A DNA stretch of 64,000 bases, taken from assembly GCF_003259365.1 (NCBI RefSeq), contig NZ_QLLY01000001.1, positions 62,001 to 126,000 of the forward strand, written 5' to 3'. How positions within the stretch are numbered: the stretch's first letter is position 1; each line of letters starts with the position of its first letter. Both the position numbers and the translations under genes were made by a program. Positions 6,183 to 13,191 of the stretch are shown here, in pieces. Origin of the DNA: Streptomyces sp. PsTaAH-137 (lineage in GTDB: Bacteria > Actinomycetota > Actinomycetes > Streptomycetales > Streptomycetaceae). The notes below the pieces were generated by a model. That model worked only from the letters and a program-made list of their open reading frames with translations, was not told the origin of the DNA and did not search any database.

Positions 6183-8318
6183 GTGGCCGAAGGCCGGTGG
6201 CGGCGGGCGGCGAGCCAGGGCTGGCGGTCGCTGACCGTCTGGGCGGCGAGCACCCTCACGATGATGATCCTCGCGGGGCTCCTGCCGGACTTCCAGCTCC
6301 AGTCGGACACCGGCGACAGCCTGACCCGCGTCGCGCTGACCGCGGCCTGGGCCGCCGGCGCGTTCGCGGTGCTCTCGGCGCTCGTCTGGCCGCTCCTGGT
6401 GCGTGCCCTGCTGCTCGTCCCGGCCCTCGTCCTGGGCCTCGTCGTCTTCTTCCTCAACGGCGCGCTGCTCCTCTTCGCCCTCAAGCTCGTCCCGGAGAAC
6501 CGGGGAGAGGTCGGCCCGGAGACCGCCGTGGTCGTGGCCGCCGTCATGTCGGCCGTCGCCTCCGCCACCGGCGGTGCCCTCGCCGTACGGGACGACGACG
6601 CCTACCGGCGCCGCCTGTACCGCCTCGCCGCGCGGCGACGGCGCAGGGCCGACGGGGAGGGCGCCTGCCCGCCCACCCCCGGCACCCTCTTCCTCCAGCT
6701 CGACGGCGTCGGCCACGAGGTGCTGGACCGCATGGCCCGCGACGACGTCATGCCCACGGTGGGCGGCTGGCTGCGCGACGGCGGGCACCGCCTCACCCCC
6801 TGGCGCACGGACTGGTCCAGCCAGACCGGCGCCAGCCAGCTCGGCATCCTGCACGGCTCGAACGAGGACGTCCCCGCCTTCCGCTGGTACGAGAAGGACA
6901 CCGGCGAGATCCAGGTCTCCAACCGGCCGACCAGCGCCGCCGAACTCCAGCGCCGCGCCATCGAGCGCACCGGCGACGGCGGCCTGCTCACCGTCGACGG
7001 AGCGAGCCGCGGCAACCTCTTCAGCGGCGGCGCCGAACAGGTCGCCCTGGTGCTGTCCGTGGCCGCCCGGCGCGGCAAGGAGAACCGTTCCCGCGCCGGA
7101 TACTTCGCCTACTTCTCCGACCCCGCGAACGCCGTCCGCACCGCCCTGTCCTTCTTCGCCGAGGTCGGCCGGGAGATCGGCCAGTCCACCCACGCCCTGA
7201 TCCGCGAGCGCCGCCCGCGCGTCTCCCGCGGCGGGCTCTACCCGTTCATCAGGGCGTTCGCGACCGTCGTCGAACGGGACGTCGTCGTCGCGGCGGTCAT
7301 CGGCGACATGCTCGCCGGGCGCAGCGCGGTCTACGCCGACCTCGTCGCCTACGACGAGGTGGCCCACCACTCCGGACCGCTCAGCCGCGACGCGCAGAAG
7401 GTGCTGACCCGCCTCGACCGGTCCCTCGCGCTGCTCGCGAAGGTCGCCGAGCACGCCCCGCGCCCGTACCGGATCGTCGTCCTGTCCGACCACGGACAGA
7501 GCCCCGGCGAGACGTTCCGCGCCCGCTACGGGCTGACGCTCCAGGACCTGGTCCGCGCCGGCTGCGGGCTGCCCGTGCCGCGCCGGGCACGACGCACCCA
7601 CTCCGGCGCCGAGGCCCGGTCCGCCGTGCGCGCCGCGCTGCACCGGCCGGTCGAGGAGGGCGCGGGCAGCGGGCACGCCGACAAGCACAGCGAGCCCGTC
7701 GTGCTCGCCTCCGGGAACCTGGGCCTCGTCTCCTTCCCCGACGTTCCGCACCGGATGAGCAAGGAGGAGATCGACGCCCGCCATCCGGCGCTGCTCGCGA
7801 CCCTCGCCAACCATCCCGGCATCGGCTTCCTCCTCGTCCGCAGCGAGGAGCACGACGGCCTCGTGCTCGGCGCGCAGGGCGCCGAGGTGCCCCTCGCCGA
7901 GCTGACCGACGGGCGGGGGCCGCTCGCCGACTTCGGGCCCGGCGCCGCCGACGCCGTGCGCCGCACCCACTCCTTCCCGCACACCGCCGACATCATGGTC
8001 AACTCCATGTACGACCCGGTCGATGGCGAGGTGCTCGCCTTCGAGGAGCAGATCGGCTCGCACGGCGGCCTCGGCGGCGCCCAGAGCCGTCCCTTCCTGC
8101 TGTCGCCGCTCACCCTGTCCGCGCCGGTCGCGGACGGCGCCGAACTCGTCGGCGCCGAGCAGATCCACCGCGTACTGCGCCGCTGGCTGCGCGAGAGCCA
8201 CGGCCCGCAGGTGCCGCTCGCGGCCCCGCCCGTCGCCGTGGACGATTCGCTCCGGCCCGACCCGGACCCCGCATCATTTGCGGCCGCACCCCGCGACACG
8301 CAGGACAAAACCGTCTGA
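6183..8318 (+). CDS. Membrane-anchored alkaline-phosphatase-superfamily phosphodiesterase
   Basis: A 711-residue two-part protein. Residues 1-140 hold about four membrane segments (near 20-36, 48-70, 75-102 and 117-133), which is why relatives are often labelled phage-holin-like. Residues 165-690 form an alkaline-phosphatase-superfamily domain: first metal aspartate in FLQLDGVGHEVLDRM, candidate nucleophile threonine in SSQTGASQLGILHG, metal ligands in LVAYDEVAHHSGP and VVLSDHGQSPG, and a final histidine in SHGGLGGAQSRPF. With a full ligand set it is probably an active phosphodiesterase or phosphatase facing the outside of the membrane, acting on a nucleotide, lipid or envelope polymer; the substrate is unknown. 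The GTG start follows GGGGAG. The cluster of lipid-type MBL and DedA genes upstream makes an envelope role reasonable. Confidence 0.8.
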   Translation: MAEGRWRRAASQGWRSLTVWAASTLTMMILAGLLPDFQLQSDTGDSLTRVALTAAWAAGAFAVLSALVWPLLVRALLLVPALVLGLVVFFLNGALLLFALKLVPENRGEVGPETAVVVAAVMSAVASATGGALAVRDDDAYRRRLYRLAARRRRRADGEGACPPTPGTLFLQLDGVGHEVLDRMARDDVMPTVGGWLRDGGHRLTPWRTDWSSQTGASQLGILHGSNEDVPAFRWYEKDTGEIQVSNRPTSAAELQRRAIERTGDGGLLTVDGASRGNLFSGGAEQVALVLSVAARRGKENRSRAGYFAYFSDPANAVRTALSFFAEVGREIGQSTHALIRERRPRVSRGGLYPFIRAFATVVERDVVVAAVIGDMLAGRSAVYADLVAYDEVAHHSGPLSRDAQKVLTRLDRSLALLAKVAEHAPRPYRIVVLSDHGQSPGETFRARYGLTLQDLVRAGCGLPVPRRARRTHSGAEARSAVRAALHRPVEEGAGSGHADKHSEPVVLASGNLGLVSFPDVPHRMSKEEIDARHPALLATLANHPGIGFLLVRSEEHDGLVLGAQGAEVPLAELTDGRGPLADFGPGAADAVRRTHSFPHTADIMVNSMYDPVDGEVLAFEEQIGSHGGLGGAQSRPFLLSPLTLSAPVADGAELVGAEQIHRVLRRWLRESHGPQVPLAAPPVAVDDSLRPDPDPASFAAAPRDTQDKTV

Positions 8319-8408
8319 TTTGGCGGCGGGTGTCCGCTCACCGGACGATGGGGCGTCGCCCGGCGATCCCGTGGCGGCCTCAGCACCACCGAGAGGCACA
8401 CCCCCCAC

Positions 8409-9779
8409 ATGCACGACACCGGAACCGCACCCCAGCCGGCTCCGGCCGACGGTCCCGACCCGCAGCACAGCCGGCACGCGCGACGCTTCGGACTGCCCGT
8501 CGCGACCTGCCTCGTCATCGGGAACATCATCGGCGGCGGCATCTTCCTGCTGCCGGCGTCCGTGGCCCCGTACGGCACGATCGCGCTCATCGCGTTCGGC
8601 GTCCTGACCCTCGGCGCGATCGCCCTCGCCCTCGTCTTCGGCCGCCTCGCCCAGCGGCATCCGCTGACCGGCGGCCCCTACGTCTACGCGCGTGAGGCCT
8701 TCGGCGACTTCGCCGGTTTCCTCGCCGCGTGGAGCTACTGGATCACGACGTGGGTGAGCAACGCGGCGCTGGCCGTGGCCGCCGTCGGCTACCTGGACGT
8801 CCTCCTGCCCCTCCACGGCTCGACGTTCTGGACGATCGTCGCCGCGCTCGCCTGCCAGTGGCTGCCCGCGCTCGCCAATCTGGCCGGCACACGCTACGTC
8901 GGCGCCGTCCAACTCGTCTCGACCGTTCTGAAGTTCGCGCCGCTGCTGCTCGTCGCCGTCGGCGGGCTGTTCTTCTTCCGGAGCGACAATCTCGGGCCGT
9001 TCCAGGCGAGCGGCGACTCGGCCCTCGGCGCCGTCTCGGCGTCCGCCGCGATCCTGCTCTTCAGCTACCTGGGCGTCGAGTCGGCGTCCGTGAGCGCCGG
9101 GGAGGTCCGCGACCCGCAGCGCAATGTCGGCCGGGCCACCGTCCTCGGCACCGGGCTCGCCGCGCTGCTGTACCTGCTGTGCACCGTGTCCGTGTTCGGC
9201 ACCGTCCCGCACGACCGGCTGGTGGACTCCACGGCGCCGTTCTCCGACGCCGTCAACGCCATGTTCGGCGGGACCTGGGGTGGCAGCGCCGTCGCCGTCG
9301 CCGCGCTGGTGTCGATGGTCGGCGCGCTCAACGGCTGGACGCTGCTCAGCGCCCAGACGCCGTACGCCGCCGCGCGCGACGGGCTCTTCCCGAAGGCGTT
9401 CGAGCGCAAGCGACGCGGGGCTCCCACGGTCGGCGTCCTGGTGGCCGTCGGCCTCGCCTCGCTGCTCACCGTGTACAACTACACGGCCGGTTCCGCCGCC
9501 GTCTTCAACACCCTGGTCCTGGTGACCACGTTCACGGCCACGGTGCCGTATCTGCTGGCGACCGCGGCGCAGGTCTACTTCTTGTTGTCGGGGCGCGCCG
9601 ACCGCGTCCATGTCCCGCACTTCGTACGGGACCTGATCCTGTCCCTGGCGGCATTCGGCTTCTCGATGTGGCTGGTGGGCGGCGCCGGCTACGCGGCGGT
9701 CTATCAGGGAGTGCTGTTCCTGTTCGTGGGCGTGCTGGTGTACGCGTGGATGGCGTCGAGGAAGCAGCGGCGCGCGTAG
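8409..9779 (+). CDS. APC-superfamily amino acid permease
   Basis: A 456-residue transporter with about 12 hydrophobic segments. The unwound first-helix motif GNIIGGGIFLLPAS (G-x-x-I-G-x-G-I-F) is typical of the APC superfamily, nearest in flavour to AdiC/YjeH-like basic amino acid or polyamine carriers. The conserved loop after helix 2 (ALVFGRLAQRHPLTGGPYVYAREAFG would be the full region; key parts are RHPLTGGPYVY and AREAFG) and helix 8 loop with NGWTLLSAQTPYAAARDGLF support antiporter or proton symport. Substrate not assignable. It lies 90 bases after the phosphodiesterase gene on the same strand and is followed by a 777-base gap full of repeats. Confidence 0.88.
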   Translation: MHDTGTAPQPAPADGPDPQHSRHARRFGLPVATCLVIGNIIGGGIFLLPASVAPYGTIALIAFGVLTLGAIALALVFGRLAQRHPLTGGPYVYAREAFGDFAGFLAAWSYWITTWVSNAALAVAAVGYLDVLLPLHGSTFWTIVAALACQWLPALANLAGTRYVGAVQLVSTVLKFAPLLLVAVGGLFFFRSDNLGPFQASGDSALGAVSASAAILLFSYLGVESASVSAGEVRDPQRNVGRATVLGTGLAALLYLLCTVSVFGTVPHDRLVDSTAPFSDAVNAMFGGTWGGSAVAVAALVSMVGALNGWTLLSAQTPYAAARDGLFPKAFERKRRGAPTVGVLVAVGLASLLTVYNYTAGSAAVFNTLVLVTTFTATVPYLLATAAQVYFLLSGRADRVHVPHFVRDLILSLAAFGFSMWLVGGAGYAAVYQGVLFLFVGVLVYAWMASRKQRRA

Positions 9780-9824
9780 CTCTGGGCGGGTTCTTCGTGT
9801 GCGCGCCTCTCGTCGCGGCTGCTC

Positions 9825-9990
9825 GCGCAGTTCCCCGCGCCCCTGGGTTGTTCTTCGTGTGCGGGTGGGTCGGGCTTCTCGCGCAGTTCCCCGCGCCCCT
9901 AAAACCAGTTCGTCACGCGCGGCTCTCGTCGTGGCTGGTCGCGCAGTTCCCCGCGCCCCTGAGATGCGCACTTCGTGCGCCATCTCATCA
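9825..9990. repeat. Three reverse-oriented core repeats plus bulged hairpin
   Basis: Reverse-oriented cores (plus strand reading GCGCAGTTCCCCGCGCCCCT) occur at 9825-9845, 9881-9900 and 9941-9961, spaced 56 and 60 bases. The third sits in a 64-base segment (9927-9990) identical to 1446-1509 and is followed by the same hairpin (9961-9986; TTC loop, one bulged C). The block starts 45 bases after the APC permease stop. Confidence 0.9.
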
Positions 9991-10072
9991 AGAGAGGCGC
10001 ACCGCCGTCACCCCATCGGGAGAGGCGCGCCACCTGCCCTCATCGGAGGCGCGCGGAGCGCAGCCTGAGGGG

Positions 10073-10096
10073 GAGGCGGCGCGAAGCGCCTGCCTC
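10073..10096. repeat. Bulged hairpin with GAA loop, second copy
   Basis: Identical to 1536-1559: GAGGC and GGCGC, loop GAA, GCGCC, bulged T, GCCTC. The last base is also the first base of the forward array that follows. Bases 9991-10072 between the two hairpin modules hold no other feature I can support. Confidence 0.75.
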
Positions 10097-10461
10097 AGGG
10101 GCGCGGGGAACGGCGCGAGAAGCGGCCACCGGGCCGCGCTCGACGAACGACCCAGGGGCGCGGGGAGCGGCGCGAGAAGCGGCCACCGGGCCGCGCTCGA
10201 CGAACGACCCAGGGGCGCGGGGAACGGCGCGAGAAGCGGCCACCGGGCCGCGCTCGACGAACGACCCAGGGGCGCGGGGAGCGGCGCGAGAAGCGGCCAC
10301 CGGGCCGCGCTCGACGAACGATCCAGGGGCGCGGGGAACTGCGCGAGAAGCGGCCACCGGGCCGCGCTCGACGAACGACCCAGGGGCGCGGGGAACGGCG
10401 CGAGAAGCGGCCACCCGCCGTCAGGTGATCGACGACCCATCAGGGGCGCGGGGAACTGCGT
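10096..10461. repeat. Tandem array of seven forward core repeats, period 57 bases
   Basis: Units start at 10096, 10153, 10210, 10267, 10324, 10381 and 10441 (five spacings of exactly 57, then 60). The core varies at one spot: GGGGAACGG, GGGGAGCGG or GGGGAACTG, the first two alternating along the array. The tail (ending CTCGACGAACGACC) is nearly invariant in the first five units and lost in the last two, so those copies look older or partly overwritten. No protein is implied; the open frames are periodic artefacts. The rest of the gap up to the osmC start at 10557 shows only its ribosome-binding site. Confidence 0.92.
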
Positions 10462-10556
10462 GACGGGCCCCACGGCCCGCGCGTGAACGACAAGCCACGG
10501 CCCGGGATGTGTGGTCGGATGAGGGCACACCAGAACAGACTCCGAGAGGAACCAAC

Positions 10557-10982
10557 GTGGCTACCACGCGCTCCGCGCACACCGTGTGGGAAGGCGACCT
10601 GCTCAAGGGCACCGGCACCGTCACCTTCGGCTCGTCCGGCATCGGCGACCAGCCGGTCTCGTGGCCGTCCCGCGCCGAGCAGGCGAATGGCAAGACCAGC
10701 CCCGAAGAGCTGATCGCGGCCGCGCACTCGTCCTGCTTCTCCATGGCGCTCTCGCACGGCCTGTCCGGCGCCGGCACCCCGCCCACCCGCCTGGTCACGT
10801 CGGCCGACGTGACGTTCCAGCCGGGCGAGGGCATCACGGGCATCCACCTGATCGTGGAGGGCACCGTCCCGGGCCTGGACGAGCAGGGCTTCCAGGCCGC
10901 GGCCGAGGACGCCAAGAAGAACTGCCCGGTGAGCCAGGCGCTCACCGGCACGACGATCACCCTCACGGCCAAGCTGAACTGA
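10557..10982 (+). CDS. osmC: OsmC/Ohr-family peroxiredoxin
   Basis: A 141-residue cytoplasmic thiol peroxidase of the OsmC/Ohr family, which reduces organic hydroperoxides through two cysteines. Both are visible: HSSCFSMALSHGL carries the peroxidatic-type cysteine and KKNCPVSQALTG the resolving one. AEQANGKTSPEELIAAAHSS is the usual family lead-in. Length is typical (about 140). The GTG at 10557 follows GAGAGGAA with suitable spacing. It stands alone: repeats lie upstream and a strong terminator follows. The sequence separates OsmC from Ohr only weakly, so the symbol is tentative. Confidence 0.88.
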   Translation: MATTRSAHTVWEGDLLKGTGTVTFGSSGIGDQPVSWPSRAEQANGKTSPEELIAAAHSSCFSMALSHGLSGAGTPPTRLVTSADVTFQPGEGITGIHLIVEGTVPGLDEQGFQAAAEDAKKNCPVSQALTGTTITLTAKLN

Positions 10983-11010
10983 CCGCCTGACACACCGTCA
11001 GCCAGGCACG

Positions 11011-11049
11011 ACGACGCCCCGGACCCACCCCTCGGGTCCGGGGCGTCGT
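11011..11049 (+). terminator. Intrinsic-type terminator after osmC
   Basis: A perfect 16-bp stem: ACGACGCCCCGGACCC (11011-11026) pairs with GGGTCCGGGGCGTCGT (11034-11049) around a seven-base loop. It begins 28 bases after the osmC stop. There is no T-run, as is common for streptomycete terminators. Confidence 0.9.
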
Positions 11050-11069
11050 CATGCCGCAAAGGATCGCGT

Positions 11070-11139
11070 GATTGAAACTGCAAGATTGGAGCCCATTTCA
11101 ATCACCTATTGTCACAGTCGGCTTGAGTGGTGCAAGATT
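11070..11139 (+). promoter_or_regulatory. Promoter and candidate operator region of the sugar ABC operon
   Basis: This stretch is clearly AT-richer than its surroundings. GATTGAAA (11070-11077) and TTTCAATC (11096-11103) form a perfect 8-bp inverted repeat with an 18-base spacer. TGCAAGATT occurs twice in direct orientation (11079-11087 and 11131-11139), each preceded by TTGA. A possible promoter is TTGTCA (11109-11114), 18 bases, CAAGAT (11133-11138), which places the start point near 11145 and the repeats across the promoter. The regulator is not encoded nearby. The boxes are visible; their function is inferred. Confidence 0.5.
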
Positions 11140-11209
11140 CAGCCAGCCTCGCGGGCCGGTGTCGGAGCCCCGCGGCCCCACCCCGCCACCCTCGATGCCG
11201 GAGGTGTAT

Positions 11210-12214
11210 GTGACGTCGCCCGCGACCACATCGCCCGGCCAGGCCATGCCCAGGCCGGCCGACCCACCAGACGCGCGGCAGGACTCCGATACCGGGTCAG
11301 GCACACGCAAGCCCACCATCCGGCAGCGGCTGCGGCGCGACAGGACGCTCCTGCTCCTGTGCGTGCCCGGCATCGTGTACTTCGCCGTCTTCTTCTACCT
11401 GCCGCTGGCCGGCAACATCACGGCCTTCCAGGACTACCAGCCCTACCTGGGCTTCATGCACAGCCTCTGGGTCGGCGTCGACAACTTCCAGGCGCTGGTG
11501 CAGGAGCCCGAGTTCTGGACGGCGGTGTGGAACACCCTCCAGATCAGCGCCGTACAACTGCTGCTCTACTTCCCCGCGCCGATCCTGCTCGCGCTGTTCC
11601 TGAACTCGCTGATCAGCACCAGGACACGGCGCCTGATGCAGACCATCGTCTACCTGCCGCACTTCCTGTCGTGGGTCGTCGTGGTCAGCTTCTTCCAGCA
11701 GATGTTCGGCGGCGTCGGCACCATCAGCAGCGTGCTGAACGACCACGGGGTGCACGTCGGCAACATCATGAACAACCCCGACACGTTCATGTTGCTCCTG
11801 ACCTCGGAGTCGATCTGGAAGGACGCGGGCTGGGGAGCGATCATCTTCCTGGCCGCGATGGCCTCCATCGACCCCGGGCTCTACGAGTCGGCGGCGATGG
11901 ACGGCGCAGGATGGCTGCGCCGCATGTGGCACGTGACTCTGCCGGGCATCCGGCCCGTGATGGTCATGCTGCTCATCCTGCGCCTCGGCGACATCCTCTC
12001 CGTCGGCTTCGAACAGGTGCTGCTCCAGCGGGACATGGTCGGCGCCGACGCCTCCGAAGTGCTCGACACCTACGTCTACTTCCACGGCGTCGTCGACGGC
12101 GACTGGGGCATGTCCACCGCCGCCGGACTGATGAAGGGCGTCATCGGCTTCGTCCTGATCGTGATCGCCAACAAGGTCGCCCACCGCCTCGGTGAGCAGG
12201 GGGTCTACCAGTGA
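11210..12214 (+). CDS. Sugar ABC transporter permease (LplB/YteP type)
   Basis: A 334-residue inner-membrane permease of a CUT1 sugar importer with about six membrane segments, the first at LLLLCVPGIVYFAVFFYLPL. The EAA loop, which docks the ATPase, reads YESAAMDGAGWLRRMWHVTL. LplB/YteP-type permeases import oligosaccharides such as rhamnogalacturonan fragments, but the substrate here is unproven. GTG at 11210 is preferred because GGAGG lies five bases upstream; ATG starts at 11072 and 11195 are in frame, but the first lies in the promoter region. The stop overlaps the next gene's GTG (GTGA). No ATPase gene is in the cluster; streptomycete systems of this kind usually share the MsiK ATPase. 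Confidence 0.87.
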   Translation: MTSPATTSPGQAMPRPADPPDARQDSDTGSGTRKPTIRQRLRRDRTLLLLCVPGIVYFAVFFYLPLAGNITAFQDYQPYLGFMHSLWVGVDNFQALVQEPEFWTAVWNTLQISAVQLLLYFPAPILLALFLNSLISTRTRRLMQTIVYLPHFLSWVVVVSFFQQMFGGVGTISSVLNDHGVHVGNIMNNPDTFMLLLTSESIWKDAGWGAIIFLAAMASIDPGLYESAAMDGAGWLRRMWHVTLPGIRPVMVMLLILRLGDILSVGFEQVLLQRDMVGADASEVLDTYVYFHGVVDGDWGMSTAAGLMKGVIGFVLIVIANKVAHRLGEQGVYQ

Positions 12215-13137
12215 GCAGCACCTTCGCCCCGCGTTTCCTGCGCGGCGGCAGCCGTGCGGACCGCCCGGCCTGGATGGAGCGGCCGAGCCCCGCCGGACAG
12301 ACCCTGAAGCTGATCGTCATCGTCGCGATGATCGTGGCCGTCGGCTATCCGTTCCTGCTCGCGATCGGCACCAGCCTCTCCAGCAAGGCCGAACTCGCCG
12401 CGAACGGCGGCTACGTCCTCTTCCCCGAGCACCCCACCCTGGAGGCGTACCGGGTGGTCCTGGCCGGCGGTGTCGTCACCCGGGCCGCCCTCGTCAGCGT
12501 CGGCGTCACCGTCATCGGCACCGCCCTGAGCCTGCTGTGCACGGTCTGTCTGGCGTACGGCCTGTCCCGGCCGAAGACGTTCGGCGGCAAGCCGCTGCTG
12601 CTCGTGGTCGTCGGCACGTTCCTGTTCACGCCCGGCGTCATCCCCAGCTATCTGGTGGTCCAGGAACTCGGCCTGATCGACTCCTACGGCGCCATGGTCC
12701 TGCCGATCATGCTCAACGCCTTCAACGTCATCGTCGTACGGGCCTTCTTCCAGGGCATCCCCGACGAACTCCACGAAGCGGCCCGGCTCGACGGCGCGGG
12801 AGAACTCACGATCATGTGCCGGATCGTGCTGCCACTGTCCAAGGCGGTCATCGCGGTGGTCGGCATGTTCTACGCCGTCACGTACTGGAACAGCTTCTTC
12901 AACGCGATGCTCTACATCAACGACTCCAACAAGCTGCCGTTGCAGGTCATCCTGCGCTCGTACGTCATCCAGGGCGACACATTCAACGCCAAGGCGCTCG
13001 GCGTGAGCGTCCTCCCGGCCACCACGGCGCTGTCCATGGCGGTGCTCATCCTCGCCGTGCTCCCGATCGTCGCGGTCTACCCCTTCCTGCAGAAGTACTT
13101 CGTGAAGGGCGTGCTCACCGGCGCCGTCAAGGCCTGA
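12211..13137 (+). CDS. Sugar ABC transporter permease (YtcP type)
   Basis: The 308-residue second permease of the CUT1 importer, with about six membrane segments. Its EAA loop is HEAARLDGAGELTIMCRIVL, and the C-terminus QKYFVKGVLTGAVKA is the canonical ending of this subunit. It begins with GTG overlapping the stop of the first permease (12211-12214), so both halves are translated together, as expected for a heterodimeric channel. The order permease, permease, binding protein is the one seen for YteP-YtcP-YtcQ-like systems. Confidence 0.9.
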   Translation: MSSTFAPRFLRGGSRADRPAWMERPSPAGQTLKLIVIVAMIVAVGYPFLLAIGTSLSSKAELAANGGYVLFPEHPTLEAYRVVLAGGVVTRAALVSVGVTVIGTALSLLCTVCLAYGLSRPKTFGGKPLLLVVVGTFLFTPGVIPSYLVVQELGLIDSYGAMVLPIMLNAFNVIVVRAFFQGIPDELHEAARLDGAGELTIMCRIVLPLSKAVIAVVGMFYAVTYWNSFFNAMLYINDSNKLPLQVILRSYVIQGDTFNAKALGVSVLPATTALSMAVLILAVLPIVAVYPFLQKYFVKGVLTGAVKA

Positions 13138-13191
13138 CGTCCCGTCACCTAGCGCGTCTCTCAACCTTGTTCACCGCACCCTAGGAGAACC

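Noticed and set aside
10096..10461. CRISPR array
   Set aside because: Repeat and spacer portions are both conserved between units, the tail is not variable as spacers are, and no cas genes are nearby.
9975..10486. Long reading frames on both strands across the repeat arrays, coding for repetitive Ala/Gly/Arg-rich proteins
   Set aside because: The 57-base unit is divisible by three, so any frame without a stop stays open through all units. There is no ribosome-binding site, and the sequence matches non-coding repeats elsewhere in the window.
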